Shown: positions 9,048 to 18,621 of the stretch, one piece after another | Layout of the letters: the number at the start of each line of letters is the position of its first letter | How positions within the stretch are numbered: the stretch's first letter is position 1 | Assembly: GCF_000472525.1 (NCBI RefSeq) | Contig: NZ_AWZT01000037.1 | Location: 1 to 64,000 of the forward strand | From: Paraburkholderia dilworthii | GTDB taxonomy: Bacteria > Pseudomonadota > Gammaproteobacteria > Burkholderiales > Burkholderiaceae | Direction of reading: 5' to 3' | Length of the DNA stretch: 64,000 nucleotides | Position numbers and translations under genes: made by a program | The notes under the pieces: generated by a model | Database searches by the model: none | Told to the model about the DNA's origin: nothing | What the model saw: only the letters and a program-made list of their open reading frames with translations

Positions 9048-9337
9048 AGAGCAAATCTCCGGTGACTGCATCCGGCAGCGTAGTTAGATGGCCATCTTAC
9101 GCCTGATGAGCGGAACGCTTTTCTGACACGTTAAACGGGGCCGGGTTCAGCGCCAATGCATTTCTAGTCGCACCGCTAATCCCGGTGGTGCGTCTCCGCG
9201 CGTCGTCAAAACGGCGAATTGTTAGCAGCAGAGCCGCAGGACTGCTGGCTTGCGTGCTGATCTGTCCTCGTTAAACTGGACCTGAAACGGCGTCTGTCGG
9301 GGCGCCGCCCAGCAAGGCCAGCCAGACGGGGTGAGCA

Positions 9338-10315
9338 ATGACAACTGCAATGGTCAAACAGGAAATTGCCGTGGCATCTTTTAGTCAGGTGTACGACCTC
9401 GACCAGGTCGAGACCGCGCTGAACGATCTCGGCGAAGGCGCCAACGAGGCGTTGCGCACAACCTACGAAAAGATGCTGAAAACCGGAAATCTGCGCTTCT
9501 GTGTCAAGCCGAACCGGATGCCGTCGATTGACGATCTGATCGACGCATTGCCGAACTTCGCCGGCCCGCTCGACGATATCCGCAAACAGGTCGCGCTCTG
9601 TCTCGAGACGGAAGACCGGCTCGAACTGATGCCGATTCTGTTGCTCGGCGATCCGGGCATCGGCAAGACGCATTTTGCGAAGCAGTTAGCGCGCCTGCTC
9701 GGCACGGCTTACCAGTACGTCGCAATGAGTTCGTTGACGGCCGGGTGGATTCTTTCCGGCGCGTCGTCGCAATGGAAAAACGCGAAGCCGGGCAAGGTGT
9801 TCGACGCGCTCGTCAACGGCAGCTATGCCAACCCGGTGATTACGGTAGATGAAATCGACAAGGCCACCGGCGACTCGCAATACGACCCACTGGGCGCGTT
9901 GTATGCGCTGCTGGAGCACGATACGGCGCAGGCTTTCATCGACGAATTTGCCGAAATCCCGATCAACGCCGGGCACGTGATCTGGATCGCCACGGCCAAT
10001 GACGAGCGCTCGATTCCCGAGCCGATCATGAACCGGATGAACGTGTATGAGATTCCGCCACCGGACCGCGACGGCGCGCGTCGGATCGCGCAGTCCATCT
10101 ACGCGGAAATCCGCGGCGCGCACAACTGGGGTCTGCGCTTCCCGGAACTACTCGGCGATGACGCACTCGACGCGCTGAAAAATGCGTCGCCCCGCGAAAT
10201 GCGCCGCGCGATCTTGAACGGCTTCGGCGCCGCGCGGATCGACGGGCGCGATGAGATCGGCGGCGGCGACATCCGGCTCGATTACGGCAATCGTCGTAGA
10301 CCGATTGGCTTCTAA
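9338..10315 (+). CDS. AAA+ ATPase, Lon/MoxR-like, orphan
   Basis: A 325-residue single-domain AAA+ ATPase. After about 100 N-terminal residues come Walker A GDPGIGKT (residues 104-111), Walker B VITVDEID, a sensor-1 region WIATANDE and an arginine-finger-like NRMNVYEI. The C-terminal part SPREMRRAIL resembles sensor-2. No protease domain or von Willebrand partner lies beside it, unlike Lon or MoxR operons, so it is an orphan whose partner is unknown. It begins after GGGGTGAGCA; the first ATG is used. Confidence 0.85.
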   Translation: MTTAMVKQEIAVASFSQVYDLDQVETALNDLGEGANEALRTTYEKMLKTGNLRFCVKPNRMPSIDDLIDALPNFAGPLDDIRKQVALCLETEDRLELMPILLLGDPGIGKTHFAKQLARLLGTAYQYVAMSSLTAGWILSGASSQWKNAKPGKVFDALVNGSYANPVITVDEIDKATGDSQYDPLGALYALLEHDTAQAFIDEFAEIPINAGHVIWIATANDERSIPEPIMNRMNVYEIPPPDRDGARRIAQSIYAEIRGAHNWGLRFPELLGDDALDALKNASPREMRRAILNGFGAARIDGRDEIGGGDIRLDYGNRRRPIGF

Positions 10316-10506
10316 GCATCTGTCCATTCGTGCATCGCAAGCTGCCGATGCCCTCGGCTGGAAACCGCCGCGGACATCGGTGTCTGTTCGGCGTCGTACA
10401 ATTCCACGCAGCGGGTTGCGAAACGGCAGTGCGTTCGGCAGCGAGCGGTGAACGGCGTTCGTTGGCTGCATGCTGTCGTCATCTATATTGGTGAACGAGG
10501 CGGCGC

Positions 10507-11640
10507 GTGGCGAAGTCGGCTGCGTCGAGGGACATGGACCAGATCGAATGTGTCGTGATCGGCGCGGGCGTGGTCGGGCTCGCGGTGGCGCGCGCGCTGG
10601 CGGCGCGCGGGCGGGAAGTGATCGTGCTTGAAGCGGCCGAGGCGATCGGCGTGGGCACGAGTTCGCGCAACAGCGAGGTAATTCATGCGGGCATCTACTA
10701 TCCGCGCGGCTCGTTGAAGGCAACGCTGTGCGTGCGGGGTCGCGAGATGCTCTACGACTATTGCGTCGAGCGTAACGTGCCGCATTCGCGCTGCGGCAAG
10801 CTGCTCGTAGCGACGTCGAACAATCAGATTCCGCAACTCGAAAGCATCATGAACAAGGGCCGCGAAAACGGCGTGCTCGATCTGATGCGCATTACCGGCG
10901 GCGAGGCACAGGCGCTCGAGCCGGCGCTCGAATGTGTGGCGGCGGTGTTCTCGCCGCAAACGGGCATCGTCGACAGCCATCAGTTGATGCTCGCCTTGCA
11001 AGGCGACGCCGAACGCGACGGCGCGGTGTTTGCGTTTCATGCGCCCGTCGAGGCAATCGAAGCGAGCAACGGCCGTTTCATCATCAAAGTGGGCGGCGAC
11101 GCGCCCGCCACCATCAGTTCGGCTTGCGTGATCAACAGCGCCGGACTGCACGCGAATGCGCTGGCGCGCAAGATTCGCGGACTCGACGCGCGCCACGTGC
11201 CGCCGCTCTATCTCGCGCGCGGCAACTATTTCAGCATCTCGGGGCGCGCGCCGTTCAGCCGCCTGATCTATCCGATGCCGAACGAAGCGGGGCTCGGCGT
11301 GCATCTGACCATCGACCTCGGCGGTCAGGCGCGTTTTGGTCCCGACGTCGAATGGGTCGATGCAATCAACTACGACGTCGATCCGCAGCGCGCCGAATCT
11401 TTTTACGCGGCGATCCGCGCCTACTGGCCCGCGCTTCCGGAGCATGCGTTGCAGCCCGCTTATGCAGGCATCCGTCCGAAGCTCTCGGGTCCGGGCGAGC
11501 CGGCCGCCGACTTCGTGATTCAGGGGCCGGCCGCGCATGGCGTGCGCGGACTCGTCAATCTGTTCGGCATCGAATCGCCGGGACTGACTGCTTCGCTCGC
11601 CATCGCGCAGCGCGTGTGCGAATTGAGCGGGCGCGCATGA
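10507..11640 (+). CDS. FAD-dependent oxidoreductase (DAO / L-2-hydroxyglutarate oxidase-like)
   Basis: A 377-residue flavoenzyme. The N-terminus holds the dinucleotide-binding motif VIGAGVVGLAVARAL and the following acidic residue (VIVLEAAE). SSRNSEVIHAGIYYP is the hallmark of the L-2-hydroxyglutarate dehydrogenase/oxidase branch of the DAO family. The C-terminus (NLFGIESPGLTASLAIA) closes the FAD fold. It starts at a GTG at 10507 after GAGGCG; an ATG at 10534 is an alternative. It stands alone upstream of the HiPIP gene, 157 bases away. The substrate is a 2-hydroxy acid by family resemblance only. Confidence 0.85.
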   Translation: MAKSAASRDMDQIECVVIGAGVVGLAVARALAARGREVIVLEAAEAIGVGTSSRNSEVIHAGIYYPRGSLKATLCVRGREMLYDYCVERNVPHSRCGKLLVATSNNQIPQLESIMNKGRENGVLDLMRITGGEAQALEPALECVAAVFSPQTGIVDSHQLMLALQGDAERDGAVFAFHAPVEAIEASNGRFIIKVGGDAPATISSACVINSAGLHANALARKIRGLDARHVPPLYLARGNYFSISGRAPFSRLIYPMPNEAGLGVHLTIDLGGQARFGPDVEWVDAINYDVDPQRAESFYAAIRAYWPALPEHALQPAYAGIRPKLSGPGEPAADFVIQGPAAHGVRGLVNLFGIESPGLTASLAIAQRVCELSGRA

Positions 11641-11797
11641 GCACGGCCGGCTCGGTCTGGCGCCCGCCGCTTGCGCGAGTCGTAGCGATCCGGTTATCTC
11701 TATCATTTGAGCCGTCACGCGAAGCGGCTTCATTGTTATGCTTGGGGACCGCTGTCATAGAACGGCGATCAGTTCAATACAAACGGAGTGAGTCCCC

Positions 11798-12109
11798 ATG
11801 AAAGCTTCCCGTCGTACGTTTTTGATCACTAGTATCGGCGTTGCCTCGTCGCTCGCGCTGTCGCGCCAGGCATTCGCCGACGCGCCAAAGGTCGCCGAAA
11901 GCGATCCGACCGCGCAAGCGCTCGGCTACAAGGAAGACGCCAGCAAGGTCGACAAGGCGAAGTTTGCGAAGTACGCGCCGGGCCAGGACTGCGGCAATTG
12001 CAGTTTCTATCAAGGCAAGGCAAGCGACCCTTACGCGCCGTGCCCGATGTTTGCGGGCAAGCAGGTCTCGGCCAAGGGTTGGTGCAGCGCATATAACAAG
12101 AAGGCTTGA
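11798..12109 (+). CDS. High-potential iron-sulfur protein (HiPIP)
   Basis: A 103-residue periplasmic electron carrier. It begins with a twin-arginine signal (MKASRRTFLITSIG) ending near QAFADA, as needed for export of a folded [4Fe-4S] protein. The mature domain has the four cluster cysteines in the HiPIP spacing: CGNC, then PCPMF, then GWCSAYN. The aromatic pair around them is also typical. It follows its own promoter region and ends in a strong hairpin terminator, so it is monocistronic. Confidence 0.95.
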   Translation: MKASRRTFLITSIGVASSLALSRQAFADAPKVAESDPTAQALGYKEDASKVDKAKFAKYAPGQDCGNCSFYQGKASDPYAPCPMFAGKQVSAKGWCSAYNKKA

Positions 12110-12189
12110 TCGCACCGCTGCGAGGTCGCACTCCGGTGCGGCATGAAATGCGCTGCGAGATTGCGGTGCCTAGCTGAAGAGCGATCCCC

Positions 12190-12225
12190 GGGCGTCTGCC
12201 GCCATGCGCGACAGACGCCCTTTTT
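12190..12225 (+). terminator. Rho-independent terminator after HiPIP gene
   Basis: GGGCGTCTG (12190-12198) pairs perfectly with CAGACGCCC (12212-12220) and is followed at once by TTTTT. It lies 80 bases after the HiPIP stop codon. Confidence 0.9.
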
Positions 12226-12473
12226 GCGGCATGTGGGTGCGCTCTGTCCGGTTATCGCTTGGCTGCAACATCGAGGGAATGCTGTCCGGCAGCTTCGCCC
12301 CTTGGCCATAGCGCGGCTCGCCTGCCGCTTTCGCCAGCTTTCTACGTGATGGGCGGACGGGCTGCGTCGCTTGTCACGATTGCGTTATGCCGCGCATGGC
12401 CTGCATGCGCAACGCCGATCTGCCAATGCGCCGCAAGCCGGCTCATAACGAGCCATTCGCCAACGAGCGCCGC

Positions 12474-14003
12474 CTAGCTGCGAGCTTTGATCAGCGGGGG
12501 CCGCTTGTCGAACCACGGCCGCGCCGTTTCGAGTTGTGCGGCGAGGCGCAGCAGCGTCGCTTCGTCGCCGTCACGCGCTGCAAACTGAACGCCGACCGGA
12601 AGCCCGCGGGCATTCCAGTAAAGCGGTATCGACATGGCCGGCTGGCCGCTCAGATTGAATAGCTCCGTGCAGCCCGCCCACGCGAACGCCTTGTTCGACG
12701 CTTCGGCGAGCAGTTTCTTCAGCAGCGGTTCGAGCGGCATTGCGCTGACCGCGCGCATTTGCATGCGCTCGGTCGAAGTGGGCTGCATTTCGCCGATCTT
12801 GATGGGTGCCCCCGCGAGCGTCGCGCACAAAATTACGTCGTAGCGCTGCAGCAGACCGGTCAGACGTTCGGTGATGCGGCGCTGTTCTTCGAGCGCCGCG
12901 GGCAGCCCGCGCTCGCCGAGTTTGCGGCCGACGTGCGCCATCGCCCACGTCGAAATTTCGAACTCGTCGCGCAGGGGTTTGCGTCCGGTGATGCGCTCGG
13001 CGTTGAGCACCAGATCTTCCGCCGTGACGGACCAGAGCGTGAGAAACGCATGCCGGACCGCCGCGAAATCGATGCCAAGCGAAATCGGCTCGATGTTGTG
13101 TCCTAGCGAGCTTGCCAGTTGCGCCGCGTCATCGAGTGCGGCGCGTGCGTCGGCGGAGAGCGATGGCGCGAGCATCGGTTCGGTGACGTAGGCAATGTTC
13201 AACGGCTTGCAAGGCTCGCGGCTCGCGCCGAGAAATGTACCCGGCGCGCCAGGCGGACGGCCCGCGTTGCCTGCAAGGAGGTCGAGCAACAACGCGCTGT
13301 CGCGCACGCTGCGCGATACGGCGTGATCGATGCCGAGTTCGCCCGCCGTGACCGCGGCGGGCATGCGCGGCACGCGTCCGCGCGACGGTTTCAGGCCAAA
13401 GAGGCCGCAGCACGAAGCCGGAATGCGGATCGAGCCGCCGCCGTCCGACGCATGGGCAAGCGGCACGATGCCGGCCGCGACGGCCGCTGCCGCGCCGCCG
13501 CTGGAGCCGCCCGGCGTATGGTCCAGATTCCACGGATTGCGGCATGCACCGAACAGTTCGGGCTCCGTATAAGGCATCTGGCCAAGCTCGGAAGTGCTGG
13601 TCTTGCCGAAGATGTTCAGGCCCGCTGCTCTCGCAATCGCAACGACCGGGGCGTCGTCGCCCGGAATGAAGTGACGGTAGTGGCGGCTGCCCATCGTCAT
13701 GCGCAGTCCTGCCACGGCAGCGCCGAGATCCTTGATTAGATAGGGCACGCCGGCGAGCGCGGCGCTGGCGGTCGGAGCAGCGTCGCCGTCCACGCGATTC
13801 GCGCCGTTCGACATACTCGCGTCGTAACGCGACGCGCGTTCGCGTGCGGCGTCGTAGTCCTTGAGCACGATCGCGTTGATCGCGGGATTGACCGCTTCGG
13901 TGCGCGAGATCGCTGTGTCCAGCAACTCGCGCGCGCTGGCTTCGCGAGTTCGCACCAGTTCGGCAAGGCCGATGGCGTCATGAGCAAGATAGTCTGAAAG
14001 CAC
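12474..14003 (-). CDS. Amidase (amidase-signature family)
   Basis: A 509-residue amide hydrolase. The Ser-cisSer-Lys triad is visible: the lysine in PYLIKDLGAAV near residue 90, the Gly/Ser-rich GGSSGGAAAAVAAG near 170, and DGGGSIRIPASCCGLFGLKP just after. The length fits the family (450-520). It has no signal peptide and is not next to a GatB/GatC pair, so it is a catabolic or detoxifying amidase, not the tRNA amidotransferase. It is transcribed away from the plus-strand HiPIP gene's terminator and seems monocistronic. The 222-base gap upstream holds nothing recognisable. Confidence 0.92.
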   Translation of the reverse strand: MLSDYLAHDAIGLAELVRTREASARELLDTAISRTEAVNPAINAIVLKDYDAARERASRYDASMSNGANRVDGDAAPTASAALAGVPYLIKDLGAAVAGLRMTMGSRHYRHFIPGDDAPVVAIARAAGLNIFGKTSTSELGQMPYTEPELFGACRNPWNLDHTPGGSSGGAAAAVAAGIVPLAHASDGGGSIRIPASCCGLFGLKPSRGRVPRMPAAVTAGELGIDHAVSRSVRDSALLLDLLAGNAGRPPGAPGTFLGASREPCKPLNIAYVTEPMLAPSLSADARAALDDAAQLASSLGHNIEPISLGIDFAAVRHAFLTLWSVTAEDLVLNAERITGRKPLRDEFEISTWAMAHVGRKLGERGLPAALEEQRRITERLTGLLQRYDVILCATLAGAPIKIGEMQPTSTERMQMRAVSAMPLEPLLKKLLAEASNKAFAWAGCTELFNLSGQPAMSIPLYWNARGLPVGVQFAARDGDEATLLRLAAQLETARPWFDKRPPLIKARS

Positions 14004-14226
14004 GACGGAGGAGCCCTCGCTGCCTGATATTGAATGCCGGACGTTGAATGCCTGTTGTTCGTGCTCGCGATCAACGGCTCGGGCGAACAGGCTCGCCGCG
14101 ATCGTCGAACCGTTTATGCGCGCACAAAAGAAGACGGCGCGCGGCGACGCGCCCTCTTTGACAGGGTAACTGACTTACGCGCTGGCGTGACGAGCCGCGC
14201 GCATCATCGCGAGTATCGACTCGGAC

Positions 14227-14925
14227 TTACAGACGCTCGCCAAGGAACGTCAGCGTGCGGCCATGCGCGAGCGCCGAAGCGCGCTGGTTATACGACGCAC
14301 GGTCCGAACAGTTGAAGCCGTGATCGGCGTTCGGATAGATATGGAACTCCGTATCGGCGCGGCCCGCAAAGCGCTCCTGAATCTGCCCGACGGCCGACAG
14401 CGGAATATGCGCGTCCAGTTCGCCGTAGTGAAACTGCATCGGCACCTTGATCTTCGCGGCTTCGTCGAGCTGGTTCTGGATGCCGCCGCCGTAATAGGCG
14501 ACCGCGGCGTCGACGCTGCCGCGCGCCGCCGCCATATATGCAAGGCGTCCGCCGAAGCAGAAACCGATGGCGGCGATCTTGCCGGTCACTTCTGGCATCG
14601 CGCGCAGTGCCGCGGCTGTGGCGCCAATGTCGTCGGCGGCCTCGTTCGCGTCGAGCTTCTGCATCAGTTCGACGCCCTTCGCGCGGTCGGCGCCTTCATA
14701 CGTCAACTCGACGCGCGGCTGCACGCGCCAGAACACGTCCGGTGCGAGCGCGACGTAGCCGTCCTGCGCGTATTGATCCGCGACCGAGCGGATATGGCTG
14801 TTCACGCCGAAGATTTCCTGGATGATGATGACGGCCGGGCCCTTGCCGCTCTTGGGCAACGCCAGGTAGCCGCCGAACGTGTCGTTGCCGGCGGGGATGT
14901 CGATCCATCGCGAAGTGGTGCTCAT
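14227..14925 (-). CDS. Dienelactone hydrolase family protein
   Basis: A 232-residue alpha/beta hydrolase. The nucleophile cysteine is in AIGFCFGGRLAYM, the acid in the GELDAHIPL strand and the histidine in NADHGFNC, the Cys-Asp-His triad of dienelactone hydrolases. VIIIQEIFGVN near the N-terminus is also characteristic. The ATG at 14925 is chosen over 14937 because GGAGA lies a good distance before it. No chlorocatechol genes are nearby, so the natural substrate is unknown. Confidence 0.92.
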   Translation of the reverse strand: MSTTSRWIDIPAGNDTFGGYLALPKSGKGPAVIIIQEIFGVNSHIRSVADQYAQDGYVALAPDVFWRVQPRVELTYEGADRAKGVELMQKLDANEAADDIGATAAALRAMPEVTGKIAAIGFCFGGRLAYMAAARGSVDAAVAYYGGGIQNQLDEAAKIKVPMQFHYGELDAHIPLSAVGQIQERFAGRADTEFHIYPNADHGFNCSDRASYNQRASALAHGRTLTFLGERL

Positions 14926-15233
14926 GGTGTTCTCCATAGCCGCGCGTTGCCGCGCGAGTTCAGTCTGCGAGTTGAGTCTGGATAAGTTGCAAGAGGCTGG
15001 AATGCCTGAAGCGGGCGGTCAGTTTGCCACCAAAAGGATGCTGTTGCAGGCAGGCGCCTCCGAAGCCTTGCGCGCAGCCTTCGCAAGCCCGCCCGGCGCG
15101 CGTCGTAAAGGCAATCTCGTAGGACGATTGAAACGTTCTCGATAATTCATTTTTCCGTTGCGCGCCACGCCGGTAGAGTCCACGGTAGCGGTTCGCCACT
15201 ACGGCGAGCGGGTTGCGCGAAGGAGAATCGATC

Positions 15234-16334
15234 ATGAGTGAAGGCAGTTTTGTGACGCCGTTTGCCGAACGCTTTGCATTGCGAGTGCCGGTCGTGCAGG
15301 CGCCGATGGCGGGCGCTACCACGCCCGAGCTGGTGGCCGCCGTGTCGAACAGCGGCGGGCTGGGCACGCTCGCGGGCGCGGCGCTGTCGCCAGAGAAAAT
15401 CGCAATCGATGTCGCCGCGATTCGCGCGCTCACGGATCGTCCGTTTGGCGTGAATCTGTTCGTACTGGAGCCGGCCTCGCCGGACGACTCGACCGTGCGC
15501 CGTGCGCTCGAAGCGATCGACCCGTTGCGCGCGGACCTGGGCTTGCCGCCTGGCCGGCCGCTCGAACGCTATGCGCCTGATTTCCGCGCGCAACTGGAAG
15601 CGCTGATCGAGTCGCGCGTGCCGGTGGTGAGCTTCACATTCGGTTTGCTGACGCGCGAGGATGTCGCGCGGCTGCATGCCAACGGTCAGTATGTAATCGG
15701 CACCGCGACGCATGTCGCCGAAGGCATCGCGTGGCGCGATGCCGGCGCCGATGCGATTGCCGCACAAGGTTCGGAGGCGGGCGCGCATCGCGGCACGTTC
15801 ATCGGTTCATTTGAAGAGGCGCTGGTCGGCACGATGGCGCTCGTGCCGCAACTCGTCGACGCAACCGGACTGCCGGTGCTCGCCGCGGGCGGCATCATGG
15901 ATGGACGCGGGATCGTCGCCGCGCTTGCGCTCGGCGCCCAAGCCGCGGTCATGGGCACCGCGTTTTTGACGAGCCGCGAGAGCGCGATACCACAGGCATG
16001 GAAAGACCGGCTGCGCTCGATCTCCGACACGTCGACCTCGGTGACCCGTGCGATCACAGGCCGTCATGCCCGCGGCATACGCAATCCGCTGATGCAGCGT
16101 TTGAGCGAAGCGTCGCAGAAGATCGCGCCATATCCCGTGCAAAACGCGTTGACGCAGGAGTTGCGTCAGACCGCCGCCCGCGCGCAGAACAGCGACTATC
16201 TCTCGCTGTGGTCGGGGCAGGGCGCGCCCTTGGGCCGTGCGCGGCGCGAGGACTTCAGCGCGACGGAGTTGATGCAGCAACTCGAGCGGGAATGGCAAGC
16301 GGCAAGCGCGCGCATCGCGGCATTCAAACGCTGA
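15234..16334 (+). CDS. Nitronate monooxygenase (2-nitropropane dioxygenase family)
   Basis: A 366-residue FMN-dependent TIM-barrel enzyme that oxidises propionate-3-nitronate and related nitronates. Motifs: VVQAPMAGATTPELVAAVSN at the N-terminus, GADAIAAQGSEAGAHRG with the catalytic histidine near residue 185, and LAAGGIMDGRGI for phosphate binding. The ATG at 15234 follows AAGGAG; the frame also has an upstream start at 15213 without such a site. It is monocistronic. Confidence 0.92.
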   Translation: MSEGSFVTPFAERFALRVPVVQAPMAGATTPELVAAVSNSGGLGTLAGAALSPEKIAIDVAAIRALTDRPFGVNLFVLEPASPDDSTVRRALEAIDPLRADLGLPPGRPLERYAPDFRAQLEALIESRVPVVSFTFGLLTREDVARLHANGQYVIGTATHVAEGIAWRDAGADAIAAQGSEAGAHRGTFIGSFEEALVGTMALVPQLVDATGLPVLAAGGIMDGRGIVAALALGAQAAVMGTAFLTSRESAIPQAWKDRLRSISDTSTSVTRAITGRHARGIRNPLMQRLSEASQKIAPYPVQNALTQELRQTAARAQNSDYLSLWSGQGAPLGRARREDFSATELMQQLEREWQAASARIAAFKR

Positions 16335-16780
16335 TCGAGCATGACTCAGGCGCGCATCGTCCTCCGCTTGCGGCGCGCGTCGATTTCACATTCAAAGGCC
16401 GCTCGAAGCCTATTCGAACCATTAACGGTTTAGCCCGCTAAAAGCTCTAGGGCTTGGTTCCGAAGTCACTCCTCATATAGCGGAAACCCGCATGGGCTGG
16501 CGCTCTGCGGGCCGCGACGCAAGCCAGAAGCGGTTCGTCCTGGATAAACGCTATTAGTGTTCATCCCACTTCCTCAAAAAAGTCCCACAAATTAATTTGA
16601 TAGCCTACACTTGCGCGCAAGTACGGGTCGCCGCCTGCCACAAACAGTCCGGCGGACGTGCTGGCCAAGTGCATGAACGATGCAACCGGCGTGGTCGTCC
16701 ACGGGACTGAGCGACACGTGTAGGGGAAGCGGGGGCACAGGGCGATTACGTTGTTTTTGGGACCGAAACTGGAGACTTAC
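16335..16780. other. Intergenic stretch without a recognised gene
   Basis: There are 446 bases between nitronate monooxygenase and the binding-protein gene. No coding frame with convincing composition is present. The middle part around 16560-16610 is AT-rich and could hold the promoter of the downstream gene, but no clean -35/-10 pair stands out. Confidence 0.6.
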
Positions 16781-17926
16781 ATGAACATCAAGATTCAAAA
16801 GCTGTTGCCGATCAGCGCTGCGGCGATGCTGTTCGCGACGTTGGCAACATCGGCTGCGGCTGACACGGTCGTCAAGATCGGTCACGTTGCACCGCTGACT
16901 GGCGGTATCGCTCACCTGGGGAAAGACAACGAAAACGGCGCGCGCCTCGCGGTTGAAGAAATCAACGCAAAGGGCCTGACGATCGGCGGCCAGAAAGTCA
17001 CGCTGCAACTCGACGCGCAAGACGACGCAGCCGACCCGCGTACCGCTACGCAGGTCGCGCAGAAGCTGGTCGACGACAAGGTCGTCGCAGTGGTCGGCCA
17101 CCTGAACTCGGGCACGTCGATTCCGGCTTCGAAGATCTATAGCGATGCGGGCATCGTGCAGATCTCGCCGTCGGCAACGAACCCGGCCTACACGCAGCAA
17201 GGTTTCAAGACGACGTATCGCGTCGTCGCGACCGATGCGCAACAAGGTCCGGCACTTGCCAACTACGCAGCAAAGGGCCTGAAAGTGAAGAGCGTCGCGA
17301 TCGTCGACGACTCGACCGCTTATGGCCAGGGTCTCGCGAACGAGTTTGAAAAGACGGCGAAGTCGCTGGGTCTCAACGTGATGTCGCACGACGCGACGAA
17401 CGACAAGGCTGTCGACTTCCGCGCAATTCTGACGAAGATCAAGGGCGAAAACCCGGACGCGATCATGTACGGCGGCATGGACGCCACCGGCGGCCCGTTC
17501 GCGAAGCAAGCCAAGCAGCTCGGCCTGCGTGCGAAGGTGCTGGCAGGCGACGGCGTGTGTACCGACAAGCTGTCCGATCTGGCCGGCGACGCAACCGACA
17601 ACATCGTCTGCTCGGAAGCTGGCATGGCGCTCGAGAAGATGGAAGGCGGCCCGGCGTTCCAGGCGAAGTATCTGAAGCGCTTCGGCCAGCCGATCCAGAT
17701 CTACGCTCCGTTCACGTATGACGCGGTGTACATCATCGTTGACGCGATGAAGCGTGCGAACTCGACCGATCCGGCGAAGATCCTGGCTGCAATGCCGAAC
17801 ACCGACTACAAGGGTGTGATCGGTGAAACCACGTTCGATTCGAAGGGCGACCTCAAGCACGGCGTGATCTCGCTGTACAACTACAAGTCGGGCAAGAAGT
17901 CGCTGCTCGACGTGGTGAAGATGTAA
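16781..17926 (+). CDS. Branched-chain amino acid ABC transporter substrate-binding protein (LivJ-like)
   Basis: A 381-residue periplasmic binding protein. A signal peptide (MNIKIQKLLPISAAAML, cut after SAAA) is followed by VKIGHVAPLTGGIAHLGKDN, the standard opening of the Liv family, then VVAVVGHLNSGTSIPAS, the ligand-contacting loop, and TFDSKGDLKHGVISLYNY at the end. The ATG at 16781 follows GGAGACTTAC. No permease or ATPase genes follow, so it works with transporter subunits encoded elsewhere. It ends in a strong terminator. Codon choice is notably uniform, as in a highly expressed gene. Confidence 0.93.
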   Translation: MNIKIQKLLPISAAAMLFATLATSAAADTVVKIGHVAPLTGGIAHLGKDNENGARLAVEEINAKGLTIGGQKVTLQLDAQDDAADPRTATQVAQKLVDDKVVAVVGHLNSGTSIPASKIYSDAGIVQISPSATNPAYTQQGFKTTYRVVATDAQQGPALANYAAKGLKVKSVAIVDDSTAYGQGLANEFEKTAKSLGLNVMSHDATNDKAVDFRAILTKIKGENPDAIMYGGMDATGGPFAKQAKQLGLRAKVLAGDGVCTDKLSDLAGDATDNIVCSEAGMALEKMEGGPAFQAKYLKRFGQPIQIYAPFTYDAVYIIVDAMKRANSTDPAKILAAMPNTDYKGVIGETTFDSKGDLKHGVISLYNYKSGKKSLLDVVKM

Positions 17927-17974
17927 TACCGCCTGTGTGCGGGCAGCGTTGCGCTGTCCGCGATCGCATGGTTA

Positions 17975-18010
17975 AAAAGGCACGCGTACCTTGGGTCGCG
18001 TGCCTTTTCT
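17975..18010 (+). terminator. Rho-independent terminator after LivJ-like gene
   Basis: AAAAGGCACGCG (17975-17986) pairs with CGCGTGCCTTTT (17997-18008) and runs into a T-rich tail. The A-tract on the left side makes it usable in both directions. Confidence 0.92.
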
Positions 18011-18621
18011 TTTGGGTGGCGCAAAGCGGTGGGTTTTGCTGCGCGCGTTCGTATCTGCGCAATCGTTTGCGAGTGTATGAGTCCACGCGGATCGTGGGCG
18101 GCGAGTGGAGGCGCGATGCGTCGGGCAGATGTTGTTAAGCGATGCTCACGGCGCGTTGCGCCGCAAACCACGGCGGGCGGGATACGCTTGCGCTTGGCGA
18201 ATTGCTAAGCATGACGAATCGCAACGCGCGCATGAGGGTCGCCTTGTTAGGTGCCTTCATTTCCGTCATCCGTTGAGACAACGCGGTGAAAAAATGGCGA
18301 GTCAGGTAACCGGCTCGCTTTTCCACCTGCGACGCTTTTAATCCGCGTCGTTATCTGTTGTTGTTATTCCTATTCTTCACTTCTTCGCAGTGATGCCGGC
18401 GAGGCCACCGAGCAGGCCATCCGCGAGAGGTTCAAGCGGCGGAAGTTAAACGCCAGGCCGCGCAAGGGTTTGCGCGCCGCGTCAGGCGAATCTCGAACGA
18501 GTTGGCTAAAGAAATGTGCGCTGGAACACATCCGCGTGGGCGCGGCACGTAACGTAACGCCGCACACGTGAATCGGCGAAACCGGTGACGGCGAAATCTC
18601 GTGCAGCGTCGCGCGAATTCC
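18011..18621. other. Intergenic stretch without a recognised gene
   Basis: About 610 bases lie between the LivJ terminator and the end of the convergent MFS gene. There are a possible 21-codon hydrophobic mini-ORF (ATG near 18210) and stop-interrupted Arg-rich frames around 18400-18560 that could be a decayed gene, but nothing can be supported as a real feature. Confidence 0.5.
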